From contig NZ_AP024202.1 of NCBI RefSeq assembly GCF_021654855.1, positions 620,001-684,000 of the forward strand: DNA of 64,000 nucleotides, in the 5' to 3' direction. A program made the position numbers and the translations under genes. The stretch comes from Thiomicrorhabdus immobilis. GTDB lineage: Bacteria; Pseudomonadota; Gammaproteobacteria; Thiomicrospirales; Thiomicrospiraceae. The notes below the pieces were generated by a model. That model made no database searches, was not told the DNA's origin, and worked only from the letters and a program-made list of their open reading frames with translations. Below, piece by piece: positions 54,813-64,000 of the stretch; positions within the stretch are counted from its first letter, which is position 1; each line of letters opens with the position of its first letter.

Positions 54813-55355
54813 TTAGCTAAGGTCTCTTAGGAAGAAATCCATATGCTGTTGCCAAGTTCCTTGTGATCGCATAATGATTTCACAAACTTCACGAACACAA
54901 CCTTGTCCTCCGTTAAATTTGGAAATGTAATCTACCCGCGTTTTGACTTCATTATCACCATCTAAAGGGGTAACTGAAAGTCCAATACGGAGCAGGATAG
55001 GCAGATCTAAAATATCGTCACCGATATAGGCGATCTCATCAAGGTCGAGTTGTAAATCGTCAACTAATTTTAAGAATGTTGGTAGTTTGTCTGGAACGCC
55101 CTGAAAAACATGTTTCACTTTCAAATCATTCATGCGGTTGGTCACCAGTTGAGATTTGCGCCCAGTGATGATGCCGATATCCACTTGGCTTTTTTGGAGC
55201 AATACCATGCCATGTCCATCTCGGGTGTTGAACGATTTGTATTCAATGCCGTCATCACTATAAAACAAGCGGTTATCGGTCATTACACCGTCTACATCCA
55301 AAATCAGCAGTTTGATTTTTTTTGCTTTTTCAACCAGGTTTTGGGCAATGTTCAT
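54813..55355 (-). CDS. kdsC: 3-deoxy-D-manno-octulosonate 8-phosphate phosphatase
   Basis: KdsC releases phosphate from Kdo-8-phosphate in LPS core synthesis. The 180-residue HAD-family enzyme has LLILDVDGVMTDN near residues 15-27 (nucleophile Asp), SFNTRDGHGM, IITGRKS and AYIGDDILDLPIL. The length fits the tetrameric KdsC type. The usual neighbour kdsD (arabinose 5-phosphate isomerase) is missing from between it and the exchanger gene. Confidence 0.95.
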   Translation of the reverse strand: MNIAQNLVEKAKKIKLLILDVDGVMTDNRLFYSDDGIEYKSFNTRDGHGMVLLQKSQVDIGIITGRKSQLVTNRMNDLKVKHVFQGVPDKLPTFLKLVDDLQLDLDEIAYIGDDILDLPILLRIGLSVTPLDGDNEVKTRVDYISKFNGGQGCVREVCEIIMRSQGTWQQHMDFFLRDLS

Positions 55356-55440
55356 AGGGAAGCCTTTTTAAATGTCTTTAAACCGCGAGTTGAGTTGATT
55401 TTGTTGCGGCTTAAAGAGATGGAATAAATTGGCCTATACT

Positions 55441-56430
55441 TTAAACAGCTGTGGAGCGGAAGTAAAGTAAGATTAGATAAGCAATAAATAGACTGGTTAA
55501 TAAAACCCCTTGTGGTTTTTGAATAACGGCCTTGCCTTTGCGTGGAATGGCCATGATCAGCATCAATAGGGTAAAGCCAAGCATGATTGGCATGTCAACG
55601 AGAAGTACGTCTCTATCCAAGGCGGCTGGAGCAAGCAGCGCGGGAACCGCTAATACGGCTAGGATATTGAAAAGGTTGGAGCCAACGATATTACCAATCA
55701 TTAGGTCAGCTTCATTTTTTCGGGCTGCTGCAATCGCCGCAGCCAGTTCAGGCAGGCTGGTACCAATAGCGATAATCGTCAAACCGATGACTACCTCGGG
55801 TACCTCAAAATAGTAGGCGATTTCTACCGCTCCCGATACCATCATCTTGGCACTGATCATAAGGATGATCAGGCCGCCAACCAAGAATAGTAACGCCTTA
55901 TTTTTGCTCAATTGAGGAAGGCTGTCTAATTCGTGTTGGGTTTCATCGGCTAAAGGGTCGGTGGAATCTAACGCTTTATTGGCTTTTATCATCCAGGTCA
56001 TGACGGCGATTAACACCAATACTAAAATAATCCCGTCAATAAAGCTCAGATGGCCGTCTAACACTAATAGATAAGCTCCAATAGAGACGGCGAGTAGTAG
56101 TGGTAGTTCACGTTTTAGAATTGAAGATTTGATGACGATAGGTGCGATTAGGGCGGTAAAACCGAGTACTAGGGCAATGTTGGCGATATTGGAACCGATT
56201 GCGTTACCGACGGCGAGGCCTGGACTGTTATCTAAAGAGGCTAAGGTGGCCACGACCACTTCAGGCATTGAGGTTCCAAACCCCAGTACGACAACACCAA
56301 TGACCAAAGGTGAGATAGATAGGTGTTTAGCCGTGCTTGCGGCACCTTCAATAAAGATATCAGAACTCCATACAAGGAGTGCTAATCCGATAATGAGAAG
56401 TAAGCTAGGGAGCAACAGCGTTGTTAGCAT
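55441..56430 (-). CDS. Calcium/sodium exchanger (YrbG family)
   Basis: This 329-residue inner-membrane antiporter has about ten helices in two inverted repeats, each with the CaCA alpha-motif: GFGTSMPEVVVATLASLDNSPGLAVGNAIGSNIANIALVLG in the first half and AIGTSLPELAAAIAAARKNEADLMIGNIVGSNLFNILAV in the second. It starts the cluster leading to kdsC and lptCAB, as yrbG does in enteric bacteria. The transported ions are inferred from the family. Confidence 0.92.
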   Translation of the reverse strand: MLTTLLLPSLLLIIGLALLVWSSDIFIEGAASTAKHLSISPLVIGVVVLGFGTSMPEVVVATLASLDNSPGLAVGNAIGSNIANIALVLGFTALIAPIVIKSSILKRELPLLLAVSIGAYLLVLDGHLSFIDGIILVLVLIAVMTWMIKANKALDSTDPLADETQHELDSLPQLSKNKALLFLVGGLIILMISAKMMVSGAVEIAYYFEVPEVVIGLTIIAIGTSLPELAAAIAAARKNEADLMIGNIVGSNLFNILAVLAVPALLAPAALDRDVLLVDMPIMLGFTLLMLIMAIPRKGKAVIQKPQGVLLTSLFIAYLILLYFRSTAV

Positions 56431-56740
56431 CGATCTATCTGCCTTAATTATTCAGTAATTAAAATGAGTTTTGGATTATAACTAAAATCGCATTGGAAAT
56501 AAACTAAGTTTATGACGCTCCATATGTTTATGATTATTCATTGTAAAACCAGTGAAAGAAGAGTCACGATTTATTCTAACGGAATCTTTGGCGCAAATAT
56601 GAAATGCTCTGTTAACGCGTAAAATTACAATCAAAATTTGGGTGTGGCAGTAGTAAAATACGTTCTTGGTATTTTAATAATCGGCAAAATTTAGACGGCT
56701 TGCGGCCGTTCGAGTGATTCTAGTTGTGAGGTTGAATTAA
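56431..56740. other. Gene-free spacer between divergent genes
   Basis: This 310-base AT-rich gap separates the exchanger and the DUF72 gene, which diverge. It must hold both promoters, but I do not see a strong consensus. No RNA or repeat was recognised. Confidence 0.45.
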
Positions 56741-57343
56741 GTGGAAAATTTACAGGTCGGTGCTTATGGTTGGCAGTATGCATCATGGGTTGGAGCGTTT
56801 TATCCTGAAGATATACCAAAAGAGTGGCAATTGGATTTTTACAGTAACGCTTATAGGGTGTTATTGGTGCCTGAGTCGATTTGGTTGCAGTGGTCTGAAG
56901 GTGAGCTGGAAGAGTTGTTGGACTCTGTTGAGGAGGATTTTAGCTTTTTCTTTGAGGTCGACGGTTCCTTCAGTGAGCCTAAAAGGGTTCAGCTGAACCG
57001 TGTTGTCGAGGCTTTTGGAGGGTGTGTCAAAGGTGTGGTAGTGATTTCCGAGCAAGATGAGGTGGCTGTTGAATATTGTGGGTTGCCGGTTACCTTGGTG
57101 TCAGAAAAAAACACTTTGCCTGGTTGGCAGTGGTCGCATGCCGGTTTGACTTGCTCTGGTGCGCCTTGTGGTGTGGTTTTTGAGTTAACCACCCAGCCCA
57201 AAGAGCAAACGGCTTTATTGAAATCTTTTATGCAAAGTTTGCCTGATGGGGTTGAGGGCGCTGCATTTTTTGTGCATAGTCAAGCTCTCGATATGGCTCA
57301 GTTGTATAACTTAAAAACAATCGGCGAGTTTTTGGGTTATTGA
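56741..57343 (+). CDS. DUF72 (YecE-like) family protein
   Basis: This 200-residue protein starts LQVGAYGWQYASWVGAFYPEDIPKEWQLDFYSNAY, the typical opening of DUF72 TIM-barrel-like proteins (G-x-x-G/S-W-x-Y-x-x-W...FYP). It is shorter than the usual 240-290 residues and the C-terminal half is poorly conserved, so it may be a diverged form. The start is GTG. The family's biochemical role is unknown. It stands alone upstream of the mla operon. Confidence 0.75.
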   Translation: MENLQVGAYGWQYASWVGAFYPEDIPKEWQLDFYSNAYRVLLVPESIWLQWSEGELEELLDSVEEDFSFFFEVDGSFSEPKRVQLNRVVEAFGGCVKGVVVISEQDEVAVEYCGLPVTLVSEKNTLPGWQWSHAGLTCSGAPCGVVFELTTQPKEQTALLKSFMQSLPDGVEGAAFFVHSQALDMAQLYNLKTIGEFLGY

Positions 57344-57499
57344 CGAGGCTTCGGTTGAGTTCTTGGAATCATGGCCGGGTTTTAAATTGCCATACTGAAG
57401 TCATTATTGACTCTACATAATATTATTAACGGTTAATAAATACGTTAAAATAACTCAATCTTAAAACGGGTCTTAAATTACGGCTGACAAAGTTAAAAC

Positions 57500-58309
57500 A
57501 TGAGTGATCAAACATTAATTGAAATTAAGAACCTGACCTTTATGCGCGGTGAGCGAACAATCTTTGATGATATTTCGTTGACGATTCCAAAGGGTAAGGT
57601 CACTGCGATCATGGGACCAAGTGGCACTGGAAAAACCACTTTGCTTAAATTAATCGCGGGGCAGTTGATACCGGATTCGGGTGAGATTTATGTTGAAGGC
57701 CTGAATGTCCATAAATTGCCGCGCAAAAAGCTGTACGAATTACGCCGTAAGATGGGTATGCTCTTTCAAAGTGGAGCTTTGTTAACCGATTTATCGGTGT
57801 TTGATAATGTCGCGTTCCCGTTAAGAGAACATACCAAACTGCCTGAATCCGTTATCTATCCGCTTGTCTTAATGAAGCTGCAGGCGGTTGGCCTACGAGG
57901 TGCAAAAGACTTGATGCCTGCGGAATTGTCTGGCGGGATGGCGCGACGAGTGGCATTGGCACGTGGAATTGCCTTGGATCCGGAAATGATTTTTTATGAT
58001 GAGCCTTTCGTTGGTCAAGACCCTATTACGATGGCGGTTTTGGTAGAACTGATTAGAAAACTCAACGATAGTTTGGATTTAACCAGTGTCGTGGTTTCTC
58101 ATGATGTGAATGAAGTGCTTTCTATCGCGGATTATGTTTGTGTCTTATCCGAAGGTAAGATTATCGCTAAAGGCTCTAAAGAGGAACTTTTGCTAGAGCC
58201 TACTGGTTATGTGAATCAATTTGTCAATGGATTGCCTGATGGACCGGTTCCGTTCCATTATTCTACAGACCCTTACAAAATGGATATGGTGTCGAATAAT
58301 GAGAAATAA
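57500..58309 (+). CDS. mlaF: Phospholipid transport ABC ATPase MlaF
   Basis: MlaF is the ATPase of the MlaFEDB complex, which moves phospholipids between the inner membrane and the periplasmic MlaC carrier to keep outer-membrane asymmetry. The 269-residue protein has Walker A MGPSGTGKTTLLKL near residues 38-51, signature LSGGMARRVALARGIA and Walker B MIFYDEPFVGQDP. The C-terminal tail beyond residue 240 is the one that wraps a partner MlaF. It overlaps mlaE by 11 bases. Confidence 0.96.
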   Translation: MSDQTLIEIKNLTFMRGERTIFDDISLTIPKGKVTAIMGPSGTGKTTLLKLIAGQLIPDSGEIYVEGLNVHKLPRKKLYELRRKMGMLFQSGALLTDLSVFDNVAFPLREHTKLPESVIYPLVLMKLQAVGLRGAKDLMPAELSGGMARRVALARGIALDPEMIFYDEPFVGQDPITMAVLVELIRKLNDSLDLTSVVVSHDVNEVLSIADYVCVLSEGKIIAKGSKEELLLEPTGYVNQFVNGLPDGPVPFHYSTDPYKMDMVSNNEK

Positions 58310-59105
58310 AGAGAACCAGTATCCGGCTAGTGTGCAATTTGTCCAAAAAATGGGTAAACAGTTTTTATCCCTTGTAAGTACTTTTGGACGGGGTGCATTT
58401 TTTATGCTTTCGTTGTTACCGACCATTCCCTACTCTTTATGGCGAATCGATTTGTTGACCAAACAAATTTATGTGGCAGGGGTTCTATCGCTACCGATTA
58501 TCCTTACCGCGGGTTTGTTTGTGGGAATGGTTTTGAGTTTACAGGGTTATAACGTGCTGGTGGACTACAACTCTGAAGAGGCGGTGGGTACCATGACTGC
58601 GCTTTCCCTATTACGTGAGTTGGGACCGGTAGTGGCCGCTTTGTTGTTTGCTGGGCGAGCAGGTTCGGCTTTGACTGCCGAGATTGGTTTAATGCGTTCA
58701 ACCGAACAGATTTCCGCATTGGAAATGATGGCGATTGATCCCCTAAAATACATCTACGCACCAAGATTGAGTGCGGCGATTATTGCACTGCCGCTATTGA
58801 CGCTGTTATTTACCGCTCTAGGTATTATCGGTGGCTATTTAGTGGCTGTAGGTTGGTTAGGGGTTGATGAAGGTTCTTTCTGGTCGCAAATGAATAGCCA
58901 TGTCGATTGGCAAGAAGATGTTATGAACGGCATTATCAAGTCGGTGGCTTTTGCAATCTTGATTGCCGTTGTAGCCTTATTTCAGGGGTATGATGCCATA
59001 CCGACTTCGGAAGGGGTGAGTGGTGCAACAACAAGAACGGTTGTGCATAGTTCGTTAGGGGTTTTAGGTTTAGATTTTATCCTAACCACGTTAATGTTTA
59101 ATTAA
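58299..59105 (+). CDS. mlaE: Phospholipid transport permease MlaE
   Basis: MlaE is the membrane permease of the complex. The 268-residue protein has five or six helices and the family patches GLFVGMVLSLQGYN, LLRELGPVVAALLFAGRAGSALTAEIGLMRSTEQISALEMMAIDP. A longer frame begins at 58221, but ATG 58299 overlaps the mlaF stop, as is usual for this operon, so I used it. Confidence 0.95.
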   Translation: MRNKENQYPASVQFVQKMGKQFLSLVSTFGRGAFFMLSLLPTIPYSLWRIDLLTKQIYVAGVLSLPIILTAGLFVGMVLSLQGYNVLVDYNSEEAVGTMTALSLLRELGPVVAALLFAGRAGSALTAEIGLMRSTEQISALEMMAIDPLKYIYAPRLSAAIIALPLLTLLFTALGIIGGYLVAVGWLGVDEGSFWSQMNSHVDWQEDVMNGIIKSVAFAILIAVVALFQGYDAIPTSEGVSGATTRTVVHSSLGVLGLDFILTTLMFN

Positions 59106-59179
59106 GTCACAACGGTATTAAGTACGCGTTATAGTAAAGTTTAAGTGAATTTAAGTCGAAATTTTAAGGAAATCTCCGC

Positions 59180-59650
59180 ATGAAACGACAAGCAAAAATT
59201 GAAATATGGGTAGGGGCTTTTGTGCTGATGAGTTTAGCTGCCTTGGTTATGATTGCTTTTCAAGTGAGTAATTTTAGTAGCTGGAAAGAGCGTCCAAGTT
59301 ACCAGGTCAGTGCTTTGTTTGATGATATCGGCGGTTTGAAAGTGCGTGCGCCCGTTAAAATGAGCGGAGTGGTTATCGGTCGAGTTGTCGCAATCACGGT
59401 TGATCCGACCTCGTTTAAAGCGAAGGTATTGATGAAAATCGATCAAGACTACCATGAACTACCACTTGATAGTTCGGCTTCCATTTTAACTTCAGGTCTG
59501 CTGGGTGATCAGTATGTCGGGATTGAAATCGGTGGAGAGGAAGAGTTCTTGGTCAATGGCAGTCAGATCGAAATGACCCAGTCAGCTTTAGTATTGGAAA
59601 ATTTGATTAGCCAGTTTTTAGTTAAATTTAGTGAAAGTGGAGATAAATAA
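59180..59650 (+). CDS. mlaD: Phospholipid-binding MCE protein MlaD
   Basis: MlaD forms a hexameric ring in the periplasm, anchored by one membrane helix, that passes lipid to MlaC. The 156-residue protein has an N-terminal helix (about 10-28, IEIWVGAFVLMSLAALVMIAF) and an MCE domain (about 40-120, YQVSALFDDIGGLKVRAPVKMSGVVIGRV). The C-terminal helix is short. It is followed directly by mlaC. Confidence 0.95.
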   Translation: MKRQAKIEIWVGAFVLMSLAALVMIAFQVSNFSSWKERPSYQVSALFDDIGGLKVRAPVKMSGVVIGRVVAITVDPTSFKAKVLMKIDQDYHELPLDSSASILTSGLLGDQYVGIEIGGEEEFLVNGSQIEMTQSALVLENLISQFLVKFSESGDK

Positions 59651-59651
59651 G

Positions 59652-60308
59652 ATGTTTTTTAACCATGCCAGCACATACCGAGTTATTTTGCTTGCTGTGC
59701 TTAGCTTCTTTTTTGCTGGTTTTTCCCAGGCGCAAACGGACGGGATTCCACAAGATGATCCGCAAAAATTGGTGCAGTCTTTATCAGATAAGGTTGTTTC
59801 TGAATTAAACCTAAATCGTGAAGCATTGGAAAGCAATCCTCAGGAAGTCAAAATCTTTGCGACCACTTACGTTCTACCCTATATCGATACGGTGAAGATG
59901 GCTCGTTACGTTATGGGTAAACATTGGCGCTCGGCTTCTGAAGTCCAGCAAAAAGGGTTTGTTGATGCCTTTACCAATACTTTGATTCGTTCGTATTCAC
60001 AAAGTCTGCTCAAGTTGAAAATTGAGTCGGTGGAAGTTGAACCTGCGCGTGAAGAAAAGCCGGGGCGTGTTACGGTTGCCTCTAAAGTATTGCAATCAGA
60101 TGGAAATAAATCGGATGTGATTTATCGAGTTTATTTGAATAAGCACACCAATAAATGGATGCTATACGATGTGGCGGTAGAGGGCATCAGCATGCTGTTA
60201 AGTTACCGTAAAGCTTATGACTCCGATATTACCAAAAAAGGCTTGGATGCGGTGATTTCTGAAATGCAGGATAAAAACGCCGACTTCAACGGAAGTTCTC
60301 AGTCGTGA
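59652..60308 (+). CDS. mlaC: Periplasmic phospholipid carrier MlaC
   Basis: MlaC shuttles phospholipid between the outer-membrane MlaA complex and MlaFEDB. The 218-residue protein has a signal peptide (about 1-28, ending FAGFSQAQ) and the Ttg2/MlaC fold (LPYIDTVKMARYVMGKHWRSASEVQQKGFVDAFTNTLIRSYSQSL). The ATG at 59652 follows GGAG by 9 bases and starts the signal peptide, so the in-frame GTG at 59631 within mlaD is rejected. Confidence 0.95.
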   Translation: MFFNHASTYRVILLAVLSFFFAGFSQAQTDGIPQDDPQKLVQSLSDKVVSELNLNREALESNPQEVKIFATTYVLPYIDTVKMARYVMGKHWRSASEVQQKGFVDAFTNTLIRSYSQSLLKLKIESVEVEPAREEKPGRVTVASKVLQSDGNKSDVIYRVYLNKHTNKWMLYDVAVEGISMLLSYRKAYDSDITKKGLDAVISEMQDKNADFNGSSQS

Positions 60309-60607
60309 GTGAAAAGCTTGTCGCAAATGGAACGCTTCAATGGAATGCCGCAGATGAGCTGTTGGTCTTGCCTGAGCAGCTGACAATTGATGTTTTGGCA
60401 GGCCTGTTAAAAACGCAGAATTGGTTGAGTTTGCCTGTTAAACAGGTGGATTTTTCGCAAGTTCTTAAGGCGGATAGTGCGATTCTGGCGGTGCTTTTAA
60501 CTTGGGCGGCCCACTCTGAAGAGCGATTGACCATTATCAAGTTGCCGGATGAATTGCAGACACTGGTCAAGCTTTACGATTTAGATGGCGAGTTTCATTT
60601 TATTTGA
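60305..60607 (+). CDS. mlaB: STAS-domain protein MlaB
   Basis: MlaB is a small cytoplasmic STAS protein that stabilises and activates MlaF. The 100-residue protein has the STAS pattern (LPEQLTIDVLAGLLKTQNW ... VDFSQVLKADSAILAVLLTWA), with the conserved DSA-type loop. It begins with GTG overlapping the mlaC stop by 4 bases, so translation is coupled. A terminator follows. Confidence 0.9.
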   Translation: MSEKLVANGTLQWNAADELLVLPEQLTIDVLAGLLKTQNWLSLPVKQVDFSQVLKADSAILAVLLTWAAHSEERLTIIKLPDELQTLVKLYDLDGEFHFI

Positions 60608-60675
60608 TGGATATGGCAGATTAATTTAGTGATGCTCAATATGGACGGATTGCATTGAGCAAATAATCAATATAC

Positions 60676-60701
60676 AAAATAGGACGTTAAGTCCTATTTT
60701 T
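60676..60701 (+). terminator. Rho-independent terminator of the mla operon
   Basis: Arms AAAATAGGAC (60676-60685) and GTCCTATTTT (60691-60700) pair perfectly around a five-base loop and end in a T-run. Confidence 0.8.
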
Positions 60702-60750
60702 CATTAAGAGTTTTGTAAAACCTCTTATTCAATAAACAAAGGTTTTTTCC

Positions 60751-61668
60751 ATGGCGTTAGCAGTTCAATTCAATCAGGTTGTAAAGAGTTACGGCGAACT
60801 TCAGGCATTGAAAGGTGTGAGTTTTGATGTGGAAGAGGGGGCTTTTTTTGGCTTGTTGGGGCCAAACGGAGCAGGTAAATCAACTTTGATTAATGCCATG
60901 TCCGGCTTGGTTGTGCCTACATCCGGCAATATTAAAGTGCAAGGTTATGATGTCATCCATGATTATAGGGAGACACGTAGATTGCTTGGCTTGGTACCGC
61001 AAGAGTTGATTGCGGATCCTTTCTTTTCTATCAAAGAGTTGCTTGAGTTGCAGTCCGGTTACTTCGGTATGAAAGGGTCACAGCAGAAACGCTGGATAAA
61101 CGAGTTGTTGGAAAGGTTGGCTTTGGCGGATAAGGCAGATGCCAATACCAGTCAGCTTTCTGGTGGTATGAAACGCCGTGTTCTGATTGCCATGGCTTTG
61201 GTGCATAAACCCAAGGTGTTGGTTTTGGATGAACCTACTGCGGGTGTCGATGTCGATTTGCGCCGTACACTTTGGGATTTCACAAAAGAGTTGCATCAAC
61301 AAGGGCATACCATCATTTTAACAACGCACTATTTAGAAGAGGCTGAAGCGCTGTGTGATCGTGTTGCCATCATGCAGAAAGGTCAAATTAAAGCCTTGGA
61401 CAACACTCAACAATTACTCTCTAAACACCCTTATCGTTATTTACGGGTGAGTGTGGCAAACCCGCATGTTCAATTACAGGGCGCATTAGCGGAGCGTTTG
61501 GTTGAAAAGGAGTCGAACGGTTTGGTATTTCAAATTGATAAAGAGTCTTCTATGACCGAAACATTGGGGTTGATGGAAAAGTCGGGCTTGGATGTCACCG
61601 ATGTAAGCAGCCGTGATGCTACCTTGGAAGAGGTGTTTTTAGACTTAACCTCAGAAGGAGCAGAATAA
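60751..61668 (+). CDS. ABC transporter ATPase (YadG/ABC-2 type)
   Basis: This 305-residue ATPase has Walker A GPNGAGKSTLINAM near residues 36-49, signature QLSGGMKRRVLIAMALV and Walker B VLVLDEPTAGVDVDLR. A C-terminal domain of about 80 residues (YLRVSVANPHVQLQGALAERLVEK) is typical of ABC-2 exporters. Its stop overlaps the permease start by one base, so they are translationally coupled. The substrate is unknown. Its position between mla and ibaG-murA is common in gammaproteobacteria. Confidence 0.9.
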   Translation: MALAVQFNQVVKSYGELQALKGVSFDVEEGAFFGLLGPNGAGKSTLINAMSGLVVPTSGNIKVQGYDVIHDYRETRRLLGLVPQELIADPFFSIKELLELQSGYFGMKGSQQKRWINELLERLALADKADANTSQLSGGMKRRVLIAMALVHKPKVLVLDEPTAGVDVDLRRTLWDFTKELHQQGHTIILTTHYLEEAEALCDRVAIMQKGQIKALDNTQQLLSKHPYRYLRVSVANPHVQLQGALAERLVEKESNGLVFQIDKESSMTETLGLMEKSGLDVTDVSSRDATLEEVFLDLTSEGAE

Positions 61669-62447
61669 TGTTGAATTTTATCGGCTTTAATTTCACGGGT
61701 TTTTGGGCGTTGTTTATAAAAGAGATTCGCCGTTTTTATTCGGTGGTTGTGCAGACGGTATTTGCGCCTGTCGTGTCGACTCTATTGTATTTGTTGGTGT
61801 TCGGCCAGGTTATCGCCTCGCAAATCGAAACCTATTCCGGATTATCTTACAGCCAGTTTTTGATACCAGGCCTGGTGATGATGGCGATTTTGCAAAATGC
61901 ATTTTCAAATAGCTCTTCTAGCCTGATTCAGTCAAAAATGCATGGTAATTTAACCTTTGTTTTATTGAGTCCGATTTCGCCTTTTGAGCTTTATCTGGCT
62001 TTTGTTGCCGCCTCGATTGTGCGCGGTGTTGCAGTAGGTTTAGGTATTTTAGTGGTTGGTATTATGTGGTTTGACTTAACCTGGCATCAACCCGTTTGGA
62101 TTATTGTGTTTGCGGTGTTAAGTGCGGCGATGATGGGTGGTTTGGGTATGCTTGCGGGTATCGTTTCTGAAAAATATGATCATTTAGCCGCCTTTCAGAA
62201 CTTTATTATTATGCCGTTGACCTTTCTGAGCGGGGTGTTTTATTCGATTCATGCCTTGCCAGAGGTTTGGCAACAAGCCTCTCACTTCAATCCATTCTTT
62301 TATATGGTGGACGGATTTAGGTACGGTTTTTTCGAGCAGTCTGATGTGTCCGTTTATTTGAGTTTGACCGTGACAAGCTTTTTTGTGGTTTTGGTTTCTG
62401 CGATAAATCTGATTTTATTGAATAAAGGCGTTAAAATACGCCAATAA
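61668..62447 (+). CDS. ABC-2 type permease (YadH-like)
   Basis: This 259-residue inner-membrane protein has six predicted helices and the ABC-2 signature region (FQNFIIMPLTFLSGVFYSIHALPEVWQQASHFNPFFYMVDGFRYG) near residues 181-225. It partners the preceding ATPase. Copy 8 of the palindrome lies in the gene (61865-61876). Confidence 0.9.
   Translation: MLNFIGFNFTGFWALFIKEIRRFYSVVVQTVFAPVVSTLLYLLVFGQVIASQIETYSGLSYSQFLIPGLVMMAILQNAFSNSSSSLIQSKMHGNLTFVLLSPISPFELYLAFVAASIVRGVAVGLGILVVGIMWFDLTWHQPVWIIVFAVLSAAMMGGLGMLAGIVSEKYDHLAAFQNFIIMPLTFLSGVFYSIHALPEVWQQASHFNPFFYMVDGFRYGFFEQSDVSVYLSLTVTSFFVVLVSAINLILLNKGVKIRQ
61865..61876. repeat. Palindrome ACCAGGCCTGGT, copy 8
   Basis: This exact copy lies in the ABC permease gene and encodes Pro-Gly-Leu, the same phase as copy 4. 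Confidence 0.8.
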
Positions 62448-62470
62448 AAATTTTAGAGAACTAGAAAACC

Positions 62471-62689
62471 ATGTCGCCAGATAAAATTAAAGAGATGATT
62501 CTCGCTACTATTCCAGATAGTTCCGTTGAGTTTAGCGGTGCAGATTGCACTTCTACCATTGTCGTAACCAGCCCAGCTTTTGAAGGGGTTAGCCTGCTCA
62601 AGCGTGAGCGTATGGTAACGGATATTTTTAAAGAGCAGTTTGCCAGTGGCGAACTGCATGCTTTGTCGGTAAAGACAAAAACGGCTTAA
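62471..62689 (+). CDS. ibaG: BolA-family protein IbaG
   Basis: This 72-residue BolA-like protein has the class's helix-strand layout (SPDKIKEMILATIPDSSVEFSGADCTSTIVVTSPAFEGVSLLKRERMVTDIF), with a conserved Cys in the loop (Cys at about residue 26) and His in the C-terminal part (ELHALSVKTKT). BolA proteins work with monothiol glutaredoxins in iron-sulfur cluster handling. It lies directly before murA, its usual place. Confidence 0.93.
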   Translation: MSPDKIKEMILATIPDSSVEFSGADCTSTIVVTSPAFEGVSLLKRERMVTDIFKEQFASGELHALSVKTKTA

Positions 62690-62778
62690 TTTCCACTGGT
62701 AGAAATAGATTGCTCTATGATTTACCTTGTGGATTAAGGTTTGCGAAGTAGCGAACAACAGCTAGAAACAGAAACTAA

Positions 62779-64000
<1,222 letters not shown>

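Noticed and set aside
56741-57343. Frameshifted full-length DUF72 gene
   Set aside because: The following 150 bases do not continue a recognisable DUF72 sequence in another frame, so a short or diverged form is the simpler reading.

Overview
This 64 kb window reads as chromosome of a gammaproteobacterium. The gene orders queA-tgt-yajC-secD-secF, yrbG-like/kdsC/lptC/lptA/lptB/hpf and mlaFEDCB-ABC pair-ibaG-murA are typical of that class. The moderate to low GC and a sulfur-centred gene set would fit the Thiomicrospira/Hydrogenovibrio/Thiomicrorhabdus group, but that assignment is inference only.

Region 1 (1-18,019) is an AT-rich surface-glycan locus. It holds three PAPS-dependent sulfotransferase-like genes, a DegT-type sugar aminotransferase, a hexapeptide acyltransferase, three glycosyltransferases and a GSCFA-domain protein. 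They surround a sulfate-activation cluster: cysD, cysN, an SLC13-type transporter, cysC and cysQ. No PAPS reductase is present, so the cluster looks built to make PAPS for sulfating a polysaccharide and to clear the PAP by-product. Spacers of the cys cluster carry a GTAGTG-rich, inverted low-complexity repeat. One pair of repeat arms brackets a four-helix-bundle (S23/IVS-protein) gene inserted between cysD and cysN. An IS remnant lies near 5.2-5.4 kb.

Region 2 (18,117-39,455) is a roughly 21.3 kb integrative and mobilizable element in tRNA-Val(GAC). It has a 52-bp direct repeat of the tRNA 3' half at both ends and an 18-bp putative integrase arm repeat just inside each end. Its modules in order are tyrosine integrase, AlpA-like regulator, winged-helix protein with iteron-like repeats, a tiny Gly/Ser-rich ORF, an unknown divergent gene, and a complete type I restriction-modification operon (hsdR, hsdM, hsdS). 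That operon is followed by a Rad50/RloC-like zinc-hook ATPase with a possible C-terminal HEPN-type motif, and by a Septu-like ATPase plus HNH nuclease pair. A mobilization operon (RHH protein, VirD4/TraD-like coupling protein, MobF relaxase-helicase) and an unrecognised AT-rich cargo gene complete it. No type IV secretion genes are present, so transfer would need a helper.

Region 3 (39,407-64,000) is conserved backbone: tRNA-Val, tRNA-Leu(CAA), a PAS-GGDEF-EAL protein, queuosine genes, Sec auxiliary genes, prfC, an OmpA-like lipoprotein, mgtE, hpf, the Lpt/Kdo genes, a cation exchanger, a DUF72 protein, the Mla lipid-transport operon, an ABC-2 exporter, ibaG and the start of murA.

The most striking unexplained signal is an exact 12-bp palindrome, ACCAGGCCTGGT. 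I found eight copies in the chromosomal backbone, in coding sequence (all three codon phases) and in intergenic hairpins, and none inside the integrated element.
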